This document shows, in pieces, positions 44,897-54,377 of a stretch of DNA of 64,000 bases (its first letter is position 1; each line of letters starts with the position of its first letter). The notes beneath the pieces were generated by a model that saw nothing but the letters and a program-made list of their open reading frames with translations, ran no database searches and was not told the origin of the DNA. The position numbers and the translations under genes are program-made. This stretch comes from Ramlibacter pallidus (GTDB taxonomy: Bacteria; Pseudomonadota; Gammaproteobacteria; Burkholderiales; Burkholderiaceae_C): NCBI RefSeq assembly GCF_015070875.1, contig NZ_JADDIV010000001.1:651144-715143 (forward strand), read 5' to 3'.

Positions 44897-45064
44897 ATGG
44901 GCAACAAGATCGTCACCGAAGCGGACCGCAAGGCCACCCCGCGCGCCAAAGCCCCCAAGGGCGTCACCCTGACCGCCGGCCACGGCCAGAAGGTCAGCCT
45001 GGAGCGCGGCTCGCACACCCGCAGCAAGAAGAACCCGGGCAAGCGCCCGCACAAGGGCGGCTGA
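44897..45064 (+). CDS. 55-residue basic small protein
   Basis: 55 residues, strongly basic and disordered-looking: MGNKIVTEADRK, then LTAGHGQKVSLERG and an Arg/Lys-rich tail (KKNPGKRPHKGG). No homolog recognised. GATAAT lies 35 nt upstream and a terminator follows, so it looks like a monocistronic small gene. It may bind nucleic acid, inferred only from charge. Confidence 0.6.
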   Translation: MGNKIVTEADRKATPRAKAPKGVTLTAGHGQKVSLERGSHTRSKKNPGKRPHKGG

Positions 45065-45084
45065 TCCGCCGGAGACCCGCCGAC

Positions 45085-45111
45085 CGCCGCCTCCGGGCGG
45101 CGTTTCGCTTT
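45085..45111 (+). terminator. Rho-independent terminator
   Basis: CGCCGCC-TCCG-GGCGGCG stem (45085-45102) followed by TTTCGCTTT. It ends the 55-residue gene and lies 17 bp before the next gene. Confidence 0.75.
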
Positions 45112-45128
45112 CAGGACCTGTCCGCACC

Positions 45129-46790
45129 GTGCTGAGACTCACCGAACTGCGCCTGCCGCTGGACCACGCGGAGGACGCCCTGCGTCCCGCCGTGCTGCGC
45201 AAGCTCGGCATCGCGGACGCGGACCTGCTGTCCTTCACCGTCTTCCGCCGCGCCTACGACGCGCGCAAGAAGACCGCCATCCTGCTGATCTACACGGTGG
45301 ATTGCGAGGTGCGCGACGAGGCCGCGGTGCTGGCCGCGAAGCAGGGCGACCCGCACGTGCGGCCGGCGCCCGACATGACGTACCGGTTCGCGGGCCACGC
45401 GCCGGCCGATTTCTTTGCCGGCGAGCGCCCGCGCCCGGTGGTCGTCGGGTTCGGTCCCTGCGGCATCTTCGCCGCGCTGGTGCTGGCGCAGATGGGCCTG
45501 CGCCCCATCGTGCTGGAGCGCGGCAAGGAAGTGCGGCAGCGCACGCAGGACACCTGGGGCCTGTGGCGGCGCGGCGTGCTGGACCCGACCTCGAACGTGC
45601 AGTTCGGCGAAGGCGGTGCCGGCACCTTCAGCGACGGCAAGCTGTGGAGCCAGATCAGCGACCCGCGCCACCTCACGCGCAAGGTGCTCACCGAATTCGT
45701 GAAGGCGGGCGCGCCGGAGGAGATCCTCTTCGTCAGCAAGCCCCACATCGGCACCTTCCGCCTGGTGAGCATGGTGGAGAAGATCCGCGCCGACATCGTG
45801 GCGCTGGGCGGCGAGATCCGCTTCGGCCAGCAGGTGGCGGACGTGCTGATCGAGGGCACGGGGGAAGACAAGCAGATCCGCGGCGTGACGCTGGCCTCCG
45901 GCGAGCAGCTGCGCGCCGACCATGTGGTGGTGGCGCTGGGCCACAGCGCGCGCGACACCTTCCAGATGCTGCACGCGCGCGGCGTCTACATGGAGGCCAA
46001 GCCGTTCTCGGTCGGGTTCCGCATCGAACATCCGCAGGGCGTGATCGACCGCGCGCGCTTCGGCCCGAACGCGGGCAACCCAGTCCTCGGTGCGGCCGAC
46101 TACAAGCTGGTGCACCACGCGAAGAACGGCCGCGGCGTCTACAGTTTCTGCATGTGCCCCGGCGGCACGGTGGTGGCGGCGACGTCGGAACCCGAGCGCG
46201 TGGTCACCAATGGCATGAGCCAGTACTCGCGCAACGAACGCAACGCGAACGCCGGCATCGTCGTCGGCATCGACCCGCAGGACTACCGGCAGGACGGCCG
46301 CGGGGACGGGCCGGTCAGCCCGCTCGACGGCATGCAGTTCCAGCGGTTCTGGGAATCGCGCGCGTACGAACTCGGCGAAGGCGGCTACGTGGCGCCCGGC
46401 CAGCTCGTGGGCGACTTCCTGAAGAAGCAGCGCAGCACCGCGCTGGGCGGCGTGCTGCCGTCGTACAAGCCGGGCGTGAAGATGACGGACTTCCAGCAGC
46501 GGGGCCGCGAGGTGCTGCCGCCCTACGTGCTGGAGGCCATCCGCGAGGCCCTGCCCGCGTTCGAGCGGCAGATCCAGGGCTTCGCCATGCCCGACGCGGT
46601 GCTCACCGGCGTGGAGACGCGCACCTCGTCGCCGCTGCGCATCACGCGCAACCGCCAGCACCAGAGCCTGAACGTGCGTGGCTTGTATCCCGCAGGCGAA
46701 GGCGCGGGCTACGCCGGCGGGATCATGTCGGCGGGCGTCGACGGGATCGAGGTGGCCGAATCGGTCGGCCGGGCGATGCTGGGTGCCTAG
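45129..46790 (+). CDS. FAD-dependent dehydrogenase (COG2509-like)
   Basis: 553 residues: a short N-terminal appended domain (MLRLTELRLPLDHAEDALRPAVL), then the FAD motif VVVGFGPCGIFAALVLAQMGLRPIVLERGKEVRQR, SNVQFGEGGAGTFSDGKLWSQISD, and GLYPAGEGAGYAGGIMSAGVDGI near the end. This conserved uncharacterised FAD-dehydrogenase family is widespread; the substrate is unknown. GTG start. Its end overlaps maleylacetate reductase by 4 bp, convergent. Confidence 0.88.
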   Translation: MLRLTELRLPLDHAEDALRPAVLRKLGIADADLLSFTVFRRAYDARKKTAILLIYTVDCEVRDEAAVLAAKQGDPHVRPAPDMTYRFAGHAPADFFAGERPRPVVVGFGPCGIFAALVLAQMGLRPIVLERGKEVRQRTQDTWGLWRRGVLDPTSNVQFGEGGAGTFSDGKLWSQISDPRHLTRKVLTEFVKAGAPEEILFVSKPHIGTFRLVSMVEKIRADIVALGGEIRFGQQVADVLIEGTGEDKQIRGVTLASGEQLRADHVVVALGHSARDTFQMLHARGVYMEAKPFSVGFRIEHPQGVIDRARFGPNAGNPVLGAADYKLVHHAKNGRGVYSFCMCPGGTVVAATSEPERVVTNGMSQYSRNERNANAGIVVGIDPQDYRQDGRGDGPVSPLDGMQFQRFWESRAYELGEGGYVAPGQLVGDFLKKQRSTALGGVLPSYKPGVKMTDFQQRGREVLPPYVLEAIREALPAFERQIQGFAMPDAVLTGVETRTSSPLRITRNRQHQSLNVRGLYPAGEGAGYAGGIMSAGVDGIEVAESVGRAMLGA

Positions 46791-47851
46791 GCCGCAGCGG
46801 GCCGCACACCGTCGAACGCATCCTGCAGCAGCTGCCGGATCGCCGCCTTTTCCAGCGGCCGCGGGTTCGGATACTGGTTCTGCAGCGCGATCTCGCAGGC
46901 CCGGTCCAGGTCGCCTTCCTTCATGCCGATGTCGCGCAGGGCGACCGGTGCGCCGTTGTCCTTCGCCAGGTCGTACACGGCCTGCGCCGCGTCCTTGCCC
47001 TTGAGCGCGCGCTGGATGCGGTTCATGGCACGCGGCGCGGCTGCCGCGTTGTACGCCAACGCATGCGGCAGGACGACGGTGTGCGTCTCCGCGTGCGGCA
47101 GGTTGAAGCTGCCGCCCAGCGTGTGGCACAGCTTGTGGTGCAGCGCCATGCCGACGTTGCCCAGCACGATGCCGCACAGCCAGGCGCCATACAAGGCGTC
47201 GCCACGCGCTTCGACGTCCGCCGGGTTGGCGCGGATCCGCGGCAGCGCACGGCCGAGGGCGCCGATGCCCTCCTCCGCCATCAGGTCCATCACCGGGTTC
47301 GCCTCCACCGAGTACAGGCCCTCGGCCGCATGCGCGATGGCATTGAGACCGCTGGTGACGCTGAGGCCGACGGGCAGCGTCAGGGTGAGTTCCGGGTCGT
47401 AGATCACCGTGCGCGGCAACACCTTCGCATCGCGGCCGGTCTTCTTCATCCCGGCCTCGGTGATGCCGTAGATGGGCGTCATCTCGCTGCCGGCATAAGT
47501 GGTGGGGATGGCGAGGATCGGCAGGCCCGAGTCGAGCGCGATCGCCTTGCCCAGCCCCGTGGTGGAGCCGCCGCCGACGGCGACCGCGCAGTCCGCGCCG
47601 AGCGTGCGGGCGACCTCACGCGCTTCGCGAGCGGTCTCGATGGGCACGTGCATCACCGCACGGTCGAAGATGCCGGCGGCGCGGTCGCCGAGCAGGTCCG
47701 CGACGTGTTCGGCCGACGCGCGCTGCTCCGGCGTGGACAGGACGAGGGCGCGGCGCGCGCCCAGCGCCTGGATCTCGCGGCCCAGTTGCGACAGCGTGCC
47801 CGGGCCGAAGACGACGCGGCCCGGCTGTCCGCTATAGACGAAAGCTCTCAC
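46787..47851 (-). CDS. Maleylacetate reductase
   Basis: 354 residues of the iron-alcohol-dehydrogenase superfamily: VFGPGTLSQLGREIQALGARRALVLSTPEQ, CAVAVGGGSTTGLGKAIALDSGLPILAIPTTYAGSEMTPIYGITE, and MALHHKLCHTLGGSFNLPHAETHTVVLPHA, all typical of maleylacetate reductase rather than a general alcohol dehydrogenase. It converts maleylacetate to 3-oxoadipate. GTG start with a GGAGGGGG site. It connects the intradiol dioxygenases to pcaIJF. Confidence 0.92.
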   Translation of the reverse strand: MRAFVYSGQPGRVVFGPGTLSQLGREIQALGARRALVLSTPEQRASAEHVADLLGDRAAGIFDRAVMHVPIETAREAREVARTLGADCAVAVGGGSTTGLGKAIALDSGLPILAIPTTYAGSEMTPIYGITEAGMKKTGRDAKVLPRTVIYDPELTLTLPVGLSVTSGLNAIAHAAEGLYSVEANPVMDLMAEEGIGALGRALPRIRANPADVEARGDALYGAWLCGIVLGNVGMALHHKLCHTLGGSFNLPHAETHTVVLPHALAYNAAAAPRAMNRIQRALKGKDAAQAVYDLAKDNGAPVALRDIGMKEGDLDRACEIALQNQYPNPRPLEKAAIRQLLQDAFDGVRPAAA

Positions 47852-48260
47852 GGTGCCCCCTCCTGCATGCGCTCGCCCGTACTTTAGGCGCTGGCACGCC
47901 GGAGGTCAGCCCGGCAGGGAGAATTCTGTTTTGCGGGGGGCGGAAGTCGGAGGCGATCGCGGGTCCAGGGCGAGGTTGGGGGCCGGGGGCCCGCCCTCCG
48001 GTCCAGGCTCGCGCAATTCGCGGCCATGGAGAGCGAGAGCCTCCAATGCGGACGAGCGGTCAGGTGCACCAGGTATCAGGTAGCGCGAATCGTCCCTGCG
48101 GTCGGACCCCCAACCCCCAACCTCATCACGCCGTCGTTCGGGGCGGAGCGGAAATGTCGAGGGTTCGAGCGCCGTTGGCCTGGACCGGAGAGCGGGTGCC
48201 CGGACCCCCGTCCCGCCCTGTCACTCGCAGCGACCGCGAAGCGGCCCTAGCCCTCGCCCC
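47852..48260. other. 409-bp gap without a recognisable gene
   Basis: Between the maleylacetate reductase start and the cache-domain gene end. I see no credible reading frame: codon bias is absent and both strands have short frames only. A GGTTCGAGC string (48162-48170) recalls a tRNA T-loop but lacks paired arms. No terminator or repeat was found. It may be a decayed gene or a regulatory region. Confidence 0.6.
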
Positions 48261-48710
48261 TCACTCCCAGTAGCCGACCGCCACGTAGGCGTCCTGTCCC
48301 GGCACGCGGCGCGCCATGAGGCGGCCGTTGTCGATCTTCTTGGTGCTGGGATTCGCCCAGCGGTATTCGACGAGCGACTCGCCGGAAGCCTTCACGTTGG
48401 CGATCGTCTCCTGCACGAACGGCTTGCCGGAGGCATCGCGCGCCTCGATCATCGCCTTGCCGGCGAGGCGCGGGTTGTCGGCGTGCGCAAGCAGCGTGCC
48501 GCCTTCGAAGTTGACCAGCACCACATAGGCGTTGCCACGTTTCCACTTGCCACCGGCATTGAATTCGGTGGCTGCGGCGGCGAGGCCCTTGCTCACGACG
48601 GTGGCGTGGGCGTCGGCCAGCATGGCTTTCGCTTCGGCCGTGTCGGCTGCGGCGACGGCGGCGGATGCGGACAGGACGACCGCGGCTGCGGCCCGGATCA
48701 GGTGCTTCAT
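48261..48710 (-). CDS. Exported single-cache-domain protein
   Basis: 149 residues: signal peptide (about 1-22, cleavage near AVAA) followed by a small PAS-like periplasmic cache fold (EAKAMLADAHATVVSKGLAAAATEFNAGGKWKRGNAYVVLVNFEGGTLLAHADNPRLAGKAM). Stand-alone sCache proteins occur near signalling or respiratory genes; the ligand is unknown. A GGAGGG site precedes the ATG. Confidence 0.82.
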   Translation of the reverse strand: MKHLIRAAAAVVLSASAAVAAADTAEAKAMLADAHATVVSKGLAAAATEFNAGGKWKRGNAYVVLVNFEGGTLLAHADNPRLAGKAMIEARDASGKPFVQETIANVKASGESLVEYRWANPSTKKIDNGRLMARRVPGQDAYVAVGYWE

Positions 48711-48847
48711 GGTTCCCTCCAACGACTTTTCGTGCGGCCGGCGGTGACGGCCGCGGCTCTCGGAAGGAATGTATCTCGATGTAAACAAACGCCGCGTGAA
48801 CAAAGTGGCACCGGCGACGGTTCCGTGCCGCCTTTACCGTGCGGCCG

Positions 48848-49807
48848 TCACTGCGGCTTGAGGTTCGCTGCCTTCGCGATCTGCGCCGCCGAGTCGATCT
48901 CGGCGCGGATGTACGCGTTGAAGGCCGCCGGCTCCATCAGGAAGGGGTCGGCCCCCAGCTTCACCAGCCGTTCCTTCACTTCGGGCGACGCGAGCGCCTT
49001 GGCCGCTTCTTCGTGCAGGCGCTTCACCATCGCGGGCGGCGTTGCCGCGGGCACGATCATGCCGACCCAGAAGGTGTAGTCGGACCCCGGCACGCCCGCT
49101 TCGACGGTCGTCGGCACGTCGGGCAGGGCGGGCGAGCGCTGCGCCGTGCTGACGGCCAGCGCCTGCAGCTTGCCGTCCTTGATCAGCGGCAAGGCCGACG
49201 ACAGCGGCGCGAAGAAGAAGTCGTTGCGGCCGCCGATGACGTCGGTGATCGCTTCCGGCGTGCCCTTGAAGGGGACATGCTGCGCGTCCACGCCGGCGCG
49301 CAGCCGGAACTTCTCGGCGTTCATGTGCGTCGCGCTGCCGAGGCCGGCCGACGCGAAGTTCAGCTGGCCGGGGCGTGCCTTCGCGGCCGCGACGAGGTCG
49401 GCGACGCTCTTCCAGCCGCGCGCGGGCGACACCACCAGCACGTTGGGCAGCGCGGCGAGCGGCGTGACGCCCGTGAGGTCCTTGAGCGTGTCGTAGGGCA
49501 GGTTCGGGTAGATCGCCGGGTTGAGCGCGTGCCCGGACGAGTGGATCAGGATCGTGTGGCCGTCCGCCTCGCCGCGCGCCACCTGTGCCGCGCCGATGGT
49601 GCCACCGGCGCCCGGCCGGTTCTCCACCACCACCGGCTGGCCCAGGCCGCGGGCCATGGCTTCGCCGACCGTGCGCGCGATGATGTCCGTGCCGCTGCCG
49701 GCGGTGAAGGGCACCACCAGCTTGACCGGCTTGTTGGGGAAGGCCGCCTGGGCCAGGGCGCCGCCGGCCAGCAGGGCCGCCGCGAGGGTGGCGAGGATCC
49801 GTTTCAT
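48848..49807 (-). CDS. Bug family tripartite-tricarboxylate substrate-binding protein
   Basis: 319 residues: signal peptide (about 1-19) and Bug fold (FPNKPVKLVVPFTAGSGTDIIARTVGEAMARGLGQPVVVENRPGAGGTIGAAQVARGEADGHTILI). Second Bug receptor in the window; no TctAB membrane genes nearby. Co-directional with the dehydrogenase gene upstream, 45 bp away, so possibly co-transcribed. Confidence 0.92.
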   Translation of the reverse strand: MKRILATLAAALLAGGALAQAAFPNKPVKLVVPFTAGSGTDIIARTVGEAMARGLGQPVVVENRPGAGGTIGAAQVARGEADGHTILIHSSGHALNPAIYPNLPYDTLKDLTGVTPLAALPNVLVVSPARGWKSVADLVAAAKARPGQLNFASAGLGSATHMNAEKFRLRAGVDAQHVPFKGTPEAITDVIGGRNDFFFAPLSSALPLIKDGKLQALAVSTAQRSPALPDVPTTVEAGVPGSDYTFWVGMIVPAATPPAMVKRLHEEAAKALASPEVKERLVKLGADPFLMEPAAFNAYIRAEIDSAAQIAKAANLKPQ

Positions 49808-49852
49808 GCCTTGTCTCCTTGGGGTGGGAAAGGATGCGGACGGTGTCGCGGC

Positions 49853-50776
49853 TCAGGACTGCAGGCCGTCGTCCACCTTCACGTTCTCGGGCTTCAGCTC
49901 GAGCCCCGCGTCCTTCGCGGTCTCGGCCAGCAGCACGGCGAAGTCGATGTCCTCGTAGCCCCGGCCCACCATGCGCGCGACGGACTCGCGCGTGGCGGCG
50001 GCGGCCGGCATGGCGACGCCGTGCGCCTTGGCCGCACCCATGCCGAGGTCCATGTCCTTGAGCAGCAGCCTGGGCGTGAAGGTGACCTGCTCGAAGGTGA
50101 GGTTGGTCAGCACCGGCGTCTTGTAGCGGGTGTACATGGAGCCCAGCACCGAGTCGTTGATGCTCTCCAGGAACACGTGGCGCGGGATGCCGGCTTTCTC
50201 CGCCAGCACCGTGATCTCGCACAGGTTCTGGATCACCACGCCGAACATCGTGTTGTGGGCGATCTTCCAGATGCGGGCCAGTTCGCCCTCGCCCACCCAC
50301 ATGGCCTTGCGGCCCATGGCCGCGAGGTAGGGTTGTGCCCGCTCGTACAGGGCCTTCGGGCCGGACGCGACGATCAGCAGCTTGCCGGCTTTCGCGACCT
50401 TCGCGTTGCCGGACACGGGGGCGCACAGGTAGGCAACACCGAGGCCCTCGAGCCGCGCGCGGATCTCCGCCGAACCTTCCTGCGAGATCGAGGAGCTGTC
50501 GACCACCACGCGCGGCTGCGTGGAGCCGGTGACCAGGCCGGCTTCACCGAACAGCACCTCCTTGAGGTCGTCGGTGGTGGACACCATGGTGAAGACCACC
50601 TCGCAGGCGGCGAGCTCGGTCTTCGCGCCGGCGATCGTCGCACCGTACTCCACCAGCGGCTCCGCCTTGCTGCGCGTGCGGTTCCAGACCGTCACCCCAT
50701 GCCCGGCCTGCAGCAGCCGCTTGACCATCGCCTCGCCCATGCGGCCGAGGCCGATCCATCCGATCCGGTTCGCCAT
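49853..50776 (-). CDS. 3-hydroxyisobutyrate-dehydrogenase family enzyme
   Basis: 307 residues, 6-phosphogluconate-dehydrogenase-like fold: GWIGLGRMGEAMVKRLLQAG, SSSISQEGSAEIRARLEG, APVSGNAKVAKAGKLLIVASG and a catalytic lysine in WKIAHNTM. Members oxidise beta-hydroxyacids. The spacing VSGNAKVAKAG is slightly non-standard (usual VSGGxxxAxxG), so the substrate may differ from 3-hydroxyisobutyrate. GGAGGACAAGGA ribosome region before the ATG. Confidence 0.88.
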   Translation of the reverse strand: MANRIGWIGLGRMGEAMVKRLLQAGHGVTVWNRTRSKAEPLVEYGATIAGAKTELAACEVVFTMVSTTDDLKEVLFGEAGLVTGSTQPRVVVDSSSISQEGSAEIRARLEGLGVAYLCAPVSGNAKVAKAGKLLIVASGPKALYERAQPYLAAMGRKAMWVGEGELARIWKIAHNTMFGVVIQNLCEITVLAEKAGIPRHVFLESINDSVLGSMYTRYKTPVLTNLTFEQVTFTPRLLLKDMDLGMGAAKAHGVAMPAAAATRESVARMVGRGYEDIDFAVLLAETAKDAGLELKPENVKVDDGLQS

Positions 50777-50892
50777 TCCTTGTCCTCCGATGACAGGCCT
50801 GGCGCAGTGTCCGGCGGCCGGCGCAAGGCGGCAAGCCGGCCGGCTGGAATTCACTTTTCCGGCGCTTGCAACGGGAGCGCCCCCCGCCCCGG

Positions 50893-50913
50893 CCCTCCCC
50901 CGGAGGGGGAGGG
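50893..50913. repeat. GC-rich inverted repeat in the pcaF downstream gap
   Basis: CCCTCCCCC and GGGGGAGGG face each other across GGA in the 148-bp gap between pcaF and the dehydrogenase gene. There is no T-run, so it is a stable hairpin rather than a clear terminator. Confidence 0.4.
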
Positions 50914-50924
50914 AGAAATGCAGG

Positions 50925-52130
<1,206 letters not shown>

Positions 52131-52149
52131 GTGGGGGCTCCGGTGGGGT

Positions 52150-52794
52150 TCAGGCCGCGAGCGGCAGGCCGATGAGTTGTTCGAGTTCCGCGCGGGAAAG
52201 GCCGTCGACGGCGTCGACGAGCTTCAGCCCTTGCGGCGTGCATTCCAGCGTACACAAGTCGGTGTAGATGCGCTTCACGCAGGCGACACCGGTGAGCGGA
52301 TACGTGCAGCGTTCCACCACCTTGCTTTCGCCCTGCCGGGTGAGCAGGTCCATCATCACCCAGGTCTGCTTGGCGCCGATGGCGAGATCCATGGCGCCCC
52401 CGACGGCGGGGATGGCGCCCGGTTCGCCGGTGCTCCAGTTGGCGAGATCGCCGGTGGCGGACACCTGGAAGGCGCCCAGCACGCAGATGTCGAGGTGGCC
52501 GCCGCGCATCATCGCGAAGGAGTCGGCGTGGTGGAAGTAGGCGCCGCCCGGCAGCAGCGTCACGGGCTGCTTGCCTGCGTTGATCAGGTCGTAGTCTTCC
52601 CGGCCTTCGGCGGGGGCGGGCCCCATGCCGAGGATGCCGTTCTCGCTTTGCAGGATCACTTCGCGGCCGGCGGGGATGTGGTTGGCAACCGTCGTCGGCA
52701 TGCCGATGCCGAGGTTGACGTAGGCGCCGTCGTGGATGTCCTGCGCCACGCGCGCGGCGAGCTGGTCCTTGGTGCGTCGGGTGTACGGCATCAC
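52150..52794 (-). CDS. pcaJ: 3-oxoacid (3-oxoadipate) CoA-transferase subunit B
   Basis: 214 residues; contains the catalytic glutamate in SENGILGMGP (about residues 50-59) and DLAIGAKQTWVMMDLL. Forms a heterotetramer with PcaI and transfers CoA from succinyl-CoA to 3-oxoadipate. ATGA overlap with pcaI. Confidence 0.94.
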   Translation of the reverse strand: MMPYTRRTKDQLAARVAQDIHDGAYVNLGIGMPTTVANHIPAGREVILQSENGILGMGPAPAEGREDYDLINAGKQPVTLLPGGAYFHHADSFAMMRGGHLDICVLGAFQVSATGDLANWSTGEPGAIPAVGGAMDLAIGAKQTWVMMDLLTRQGESKVVERCTYPLTGVACVKRIYTDLCTLECTPQGLKLVDAVDGLSRAELEQLIGLPLAA

Positions 52795-53492
52795 GCGGCC
52801 TTCCGGAACCCGCCGGCTTGCGTGGCGACGCGTGGGATCTTCACGATCCTGCTGACGTAGATGCCGGGCGTGACCACCGCTTCGGGGTCGAGCTCGCCCA
52901 GTTCCTTGATGTCGTACACGGTGGCGACCGTGTGCTTCGCCGCCGTGGCCATCACCGGCCCGAAGTTGCGCGCGGCCTTGCGGTAGACCAGGTTGCCCCA
53001 GCGGTCGCCGGCTTCGGCCTTGATCAGCGCGACGTCACCGTGGATCGGGTACTCCAGCACGTAGGGCTTGCCGTCGATCACGCGGGTCTCCTTTCCCTTG
53101 GCGAGTTCGGTGCCGTGGGCGGTGGGGCAGAAGAAGGCGCCGATGCCCGCACCGGCCGCGCGCATGCGCTCGGCGAGGTTGCCCTGCGGCACGAGCTCCA
53201 GCTCCAGCTTGCCGCTGCGGTAGAGCGCGTCGAACACATGGCTGTCCACCTGGCGAGGGAAGCTGCAGATGATCTTGCGCACGCGGCCGGCCTGCAACAG
53301 CGCGGCGAGGCCGTGGTCGGCGTTGCCCGCGTTGTTGTTCACGACGGTCAGGTCCTTCGCCCCCTGTTCGATCAACCCATCAATGAGCTCGCCCGGGATG
53401 CCCGAGGTGCCGAAGCCGCCGATCAGGACGGTGCTGCCGTCCCGGACTCCGGCCAGCGCCTCCGCGATGGAGGCGGCGATCTTGTTGACCAT
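52791..53492 (-). CDS. pcaI: 3-oxoacid (3-oxoadipate) CoA-transferase subunit A
   Basis: 233 residues with the CoA-binding GGFGTSGIPGELIDGL and the motif NNNAGNADHGLAALL of subunit A. I chose the ATG at 53492, which has an AGAAGGA ribosome site; a longer frame upstream would run into the operator. Diverges from the IclR gene. Confidence 0.94.
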   Translation of the reverse strand: MVNKIAASIAEALAGVRDGSTVLIGGFGTSGIPGELIDGLIEQGAKDLTVVNNNAGNADHGLAALLQAGRVRKIICSFPRQVDSHVFDALYRSGKLELELVPQGNLAERMRAAGAGIGAFFCPTAHGTELAKGKETRVIDGKPYVLEYPIHGDVALIKAEAGDRWGNLVYRKAARNFGPVMATAAKHTVATVYDIKELGELDPEAVVTPGIYVSRIVKIPRVATQAGGFRKAA

Positions 53493-53504
53493 GCGCGATC
53501 CTTC

Positions 53505-53535
53505 TGTTCGTATGTCGAACAAGTGTTCGTATAAT
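53505..53535. promoter_or_regulatory. IclR-type operator plus -10 box for the regulator
   Basis: GTTCGTATGTCGAAC (53506-53520) is a palindrome with a 5-bp centre, and TGTTCGTAT recurs as a direct repeat 19 bp on (53505-53513 and 53524-53532). A palindrome plus one extra direct repeat is the arrangement known for PcaU/PcaR-type IclR regulators. TATAAT (53530-53535) overlaps the last repeat and lies 9 nt before the regulator ATG, so binding there would block its own promoter. Confidence 0.68.
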
Positions 53536-53544
53536 GAATTCTAC

Positions 53545-54333
53545 ATGCCCACCTCCCACCCCACCGACCTGCGCCCCGGCGACGCCTACGTGCAGTCGTT
53601 CGCGCGCGGCCTGGAGGTGATCCGATCCTTCAGCGCGGCGGCCCCGCGCCAGACGCTCACCGAGGTCGCCACGCGCACGGGGCTCACGCGCGCCGGCGCG
53701 CGGCGCATCCTGCTGACCCTGCAGTCGCTCGGCTACGTGCAGAGCGACGGCAAGCTGTTCGCGCTGACGCCGCGCATCCTGGACCTGGGTTTCGCCTACC
53801 TCTCCTCGATGCCGATGTGGAACGTGGCCGAGCCGCTGATGGAAGCCCTGGTGGAGGAGGTGAAGGAATCGTGTTCCGCCGCGGTGCTGGAGGGCGGCGA
53901 CATCGTCTACGTGCTGCGCGTGTCCACGCGCAAGATCATGCGCAACACGCTGGGCATCGGCTCGCGCCTGCCGGCCTGGTGCACGTCGATGGGCCGCATG
54001 CTGCTGGCGGGCCTGCCGGACGACGAGGTGCGCGCCTTGCTGCACGCAACGCCGCTAGAGGCGCGCACGCGGCACACCCTGACCGACGTCGACGCGGTGC
54101 TGGCGAAGGTGCAGCAGGCCCGGCGCCAGGGCTGGTGCCTGGTGAACCAGGAGCTGGAGGAAGGCCTGGTGTCCATGGCGGCGCCGGTCACGGACCGTGC
54201 GGGCCGCACCATCGCGGCGATCAACATCAGTGGGCAGGTGAACCGGACGTCGGCGCGGGTGATGCAGGACACGATGCTCGCGCCGCTGCGCGAGGCCGCG
54301 CGGGCGATCTCGCAGCGGGTGGTGGGGGCATAA
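53545..54333 (+). CDS. pcaR: IclR family regulator of the 3-oxoadipate pathway
   Basis: 262 residues: N-terminal winged HTH (QSFARGLEVIRSFSAAAPRQTLTEVATRTGLTRAGARRILLTLQSLGYV), then the IclR effector domain (SCSAAVLEGGDIVYVLRVSTRKIM; LGIGSRLPAWCTSMGRMLLAGL; VNQELEEGLVSMAAPV). Sequence and position match PcaR/PcaU/PobR, which sense protocatechuate or 3-oxoadipate. No Shine-Dalgarno; probably leaderless. Confidence 0.85.
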   Translation: MPTSHPTDLRPGDAYVQSFARGLEVIRSFSAAAPRQTLTEVATRTGLTRAGARRILLTLQSLGYVQSDGKLFALTPRILDLGFAYLSSMPMWNVAEPLMEALVEEVKESCSAAVLEGGDIVYVLRVSTRKIMRNTLGIGSRLPAWCTSMGRMLLAGLPDDEVRALLHATPLEARTRHTLTDVDAVLAKVQQARRQGWCLVNQELEEGLVSMAAPVTDRAGRTIAAINISGQVNRTSARVMQDTMLAPLREAARAISQRVVGA

Positions 54334-54340
54334 GCCCTGA

Positions 54341-54373
54341 ACGCCCTGGATCCCCGCCCGCGCGGGGATGACG
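54341..54373. repeat. REP-like palindromic element
   Basis: ACGCCCTGGATCCCCGCC followed by CGCGCGGGGATGACG: a hairpin of the form CTGGATCCCCGC / GCGGGGATGACG. It lies in the 44-bp gap between the converging pcaR and DapA-like genes. Similar copies occur at 55.3 and 59.0 kb. Confidence 0.7.
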
Positions 54374-54377
54374 AGAT

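Noticed and set aside
48162..48170. GGTTCGAGC resembling a tRNA T-loop
   Set aside because: No paired T-stem, anticodon arm or acceptor stem can be drawn around it.
50893..50913. Terminator of pcaF
   Set aside because: Strong hairpin but no T-run on the minus strand; listed only as an inverted repeat.
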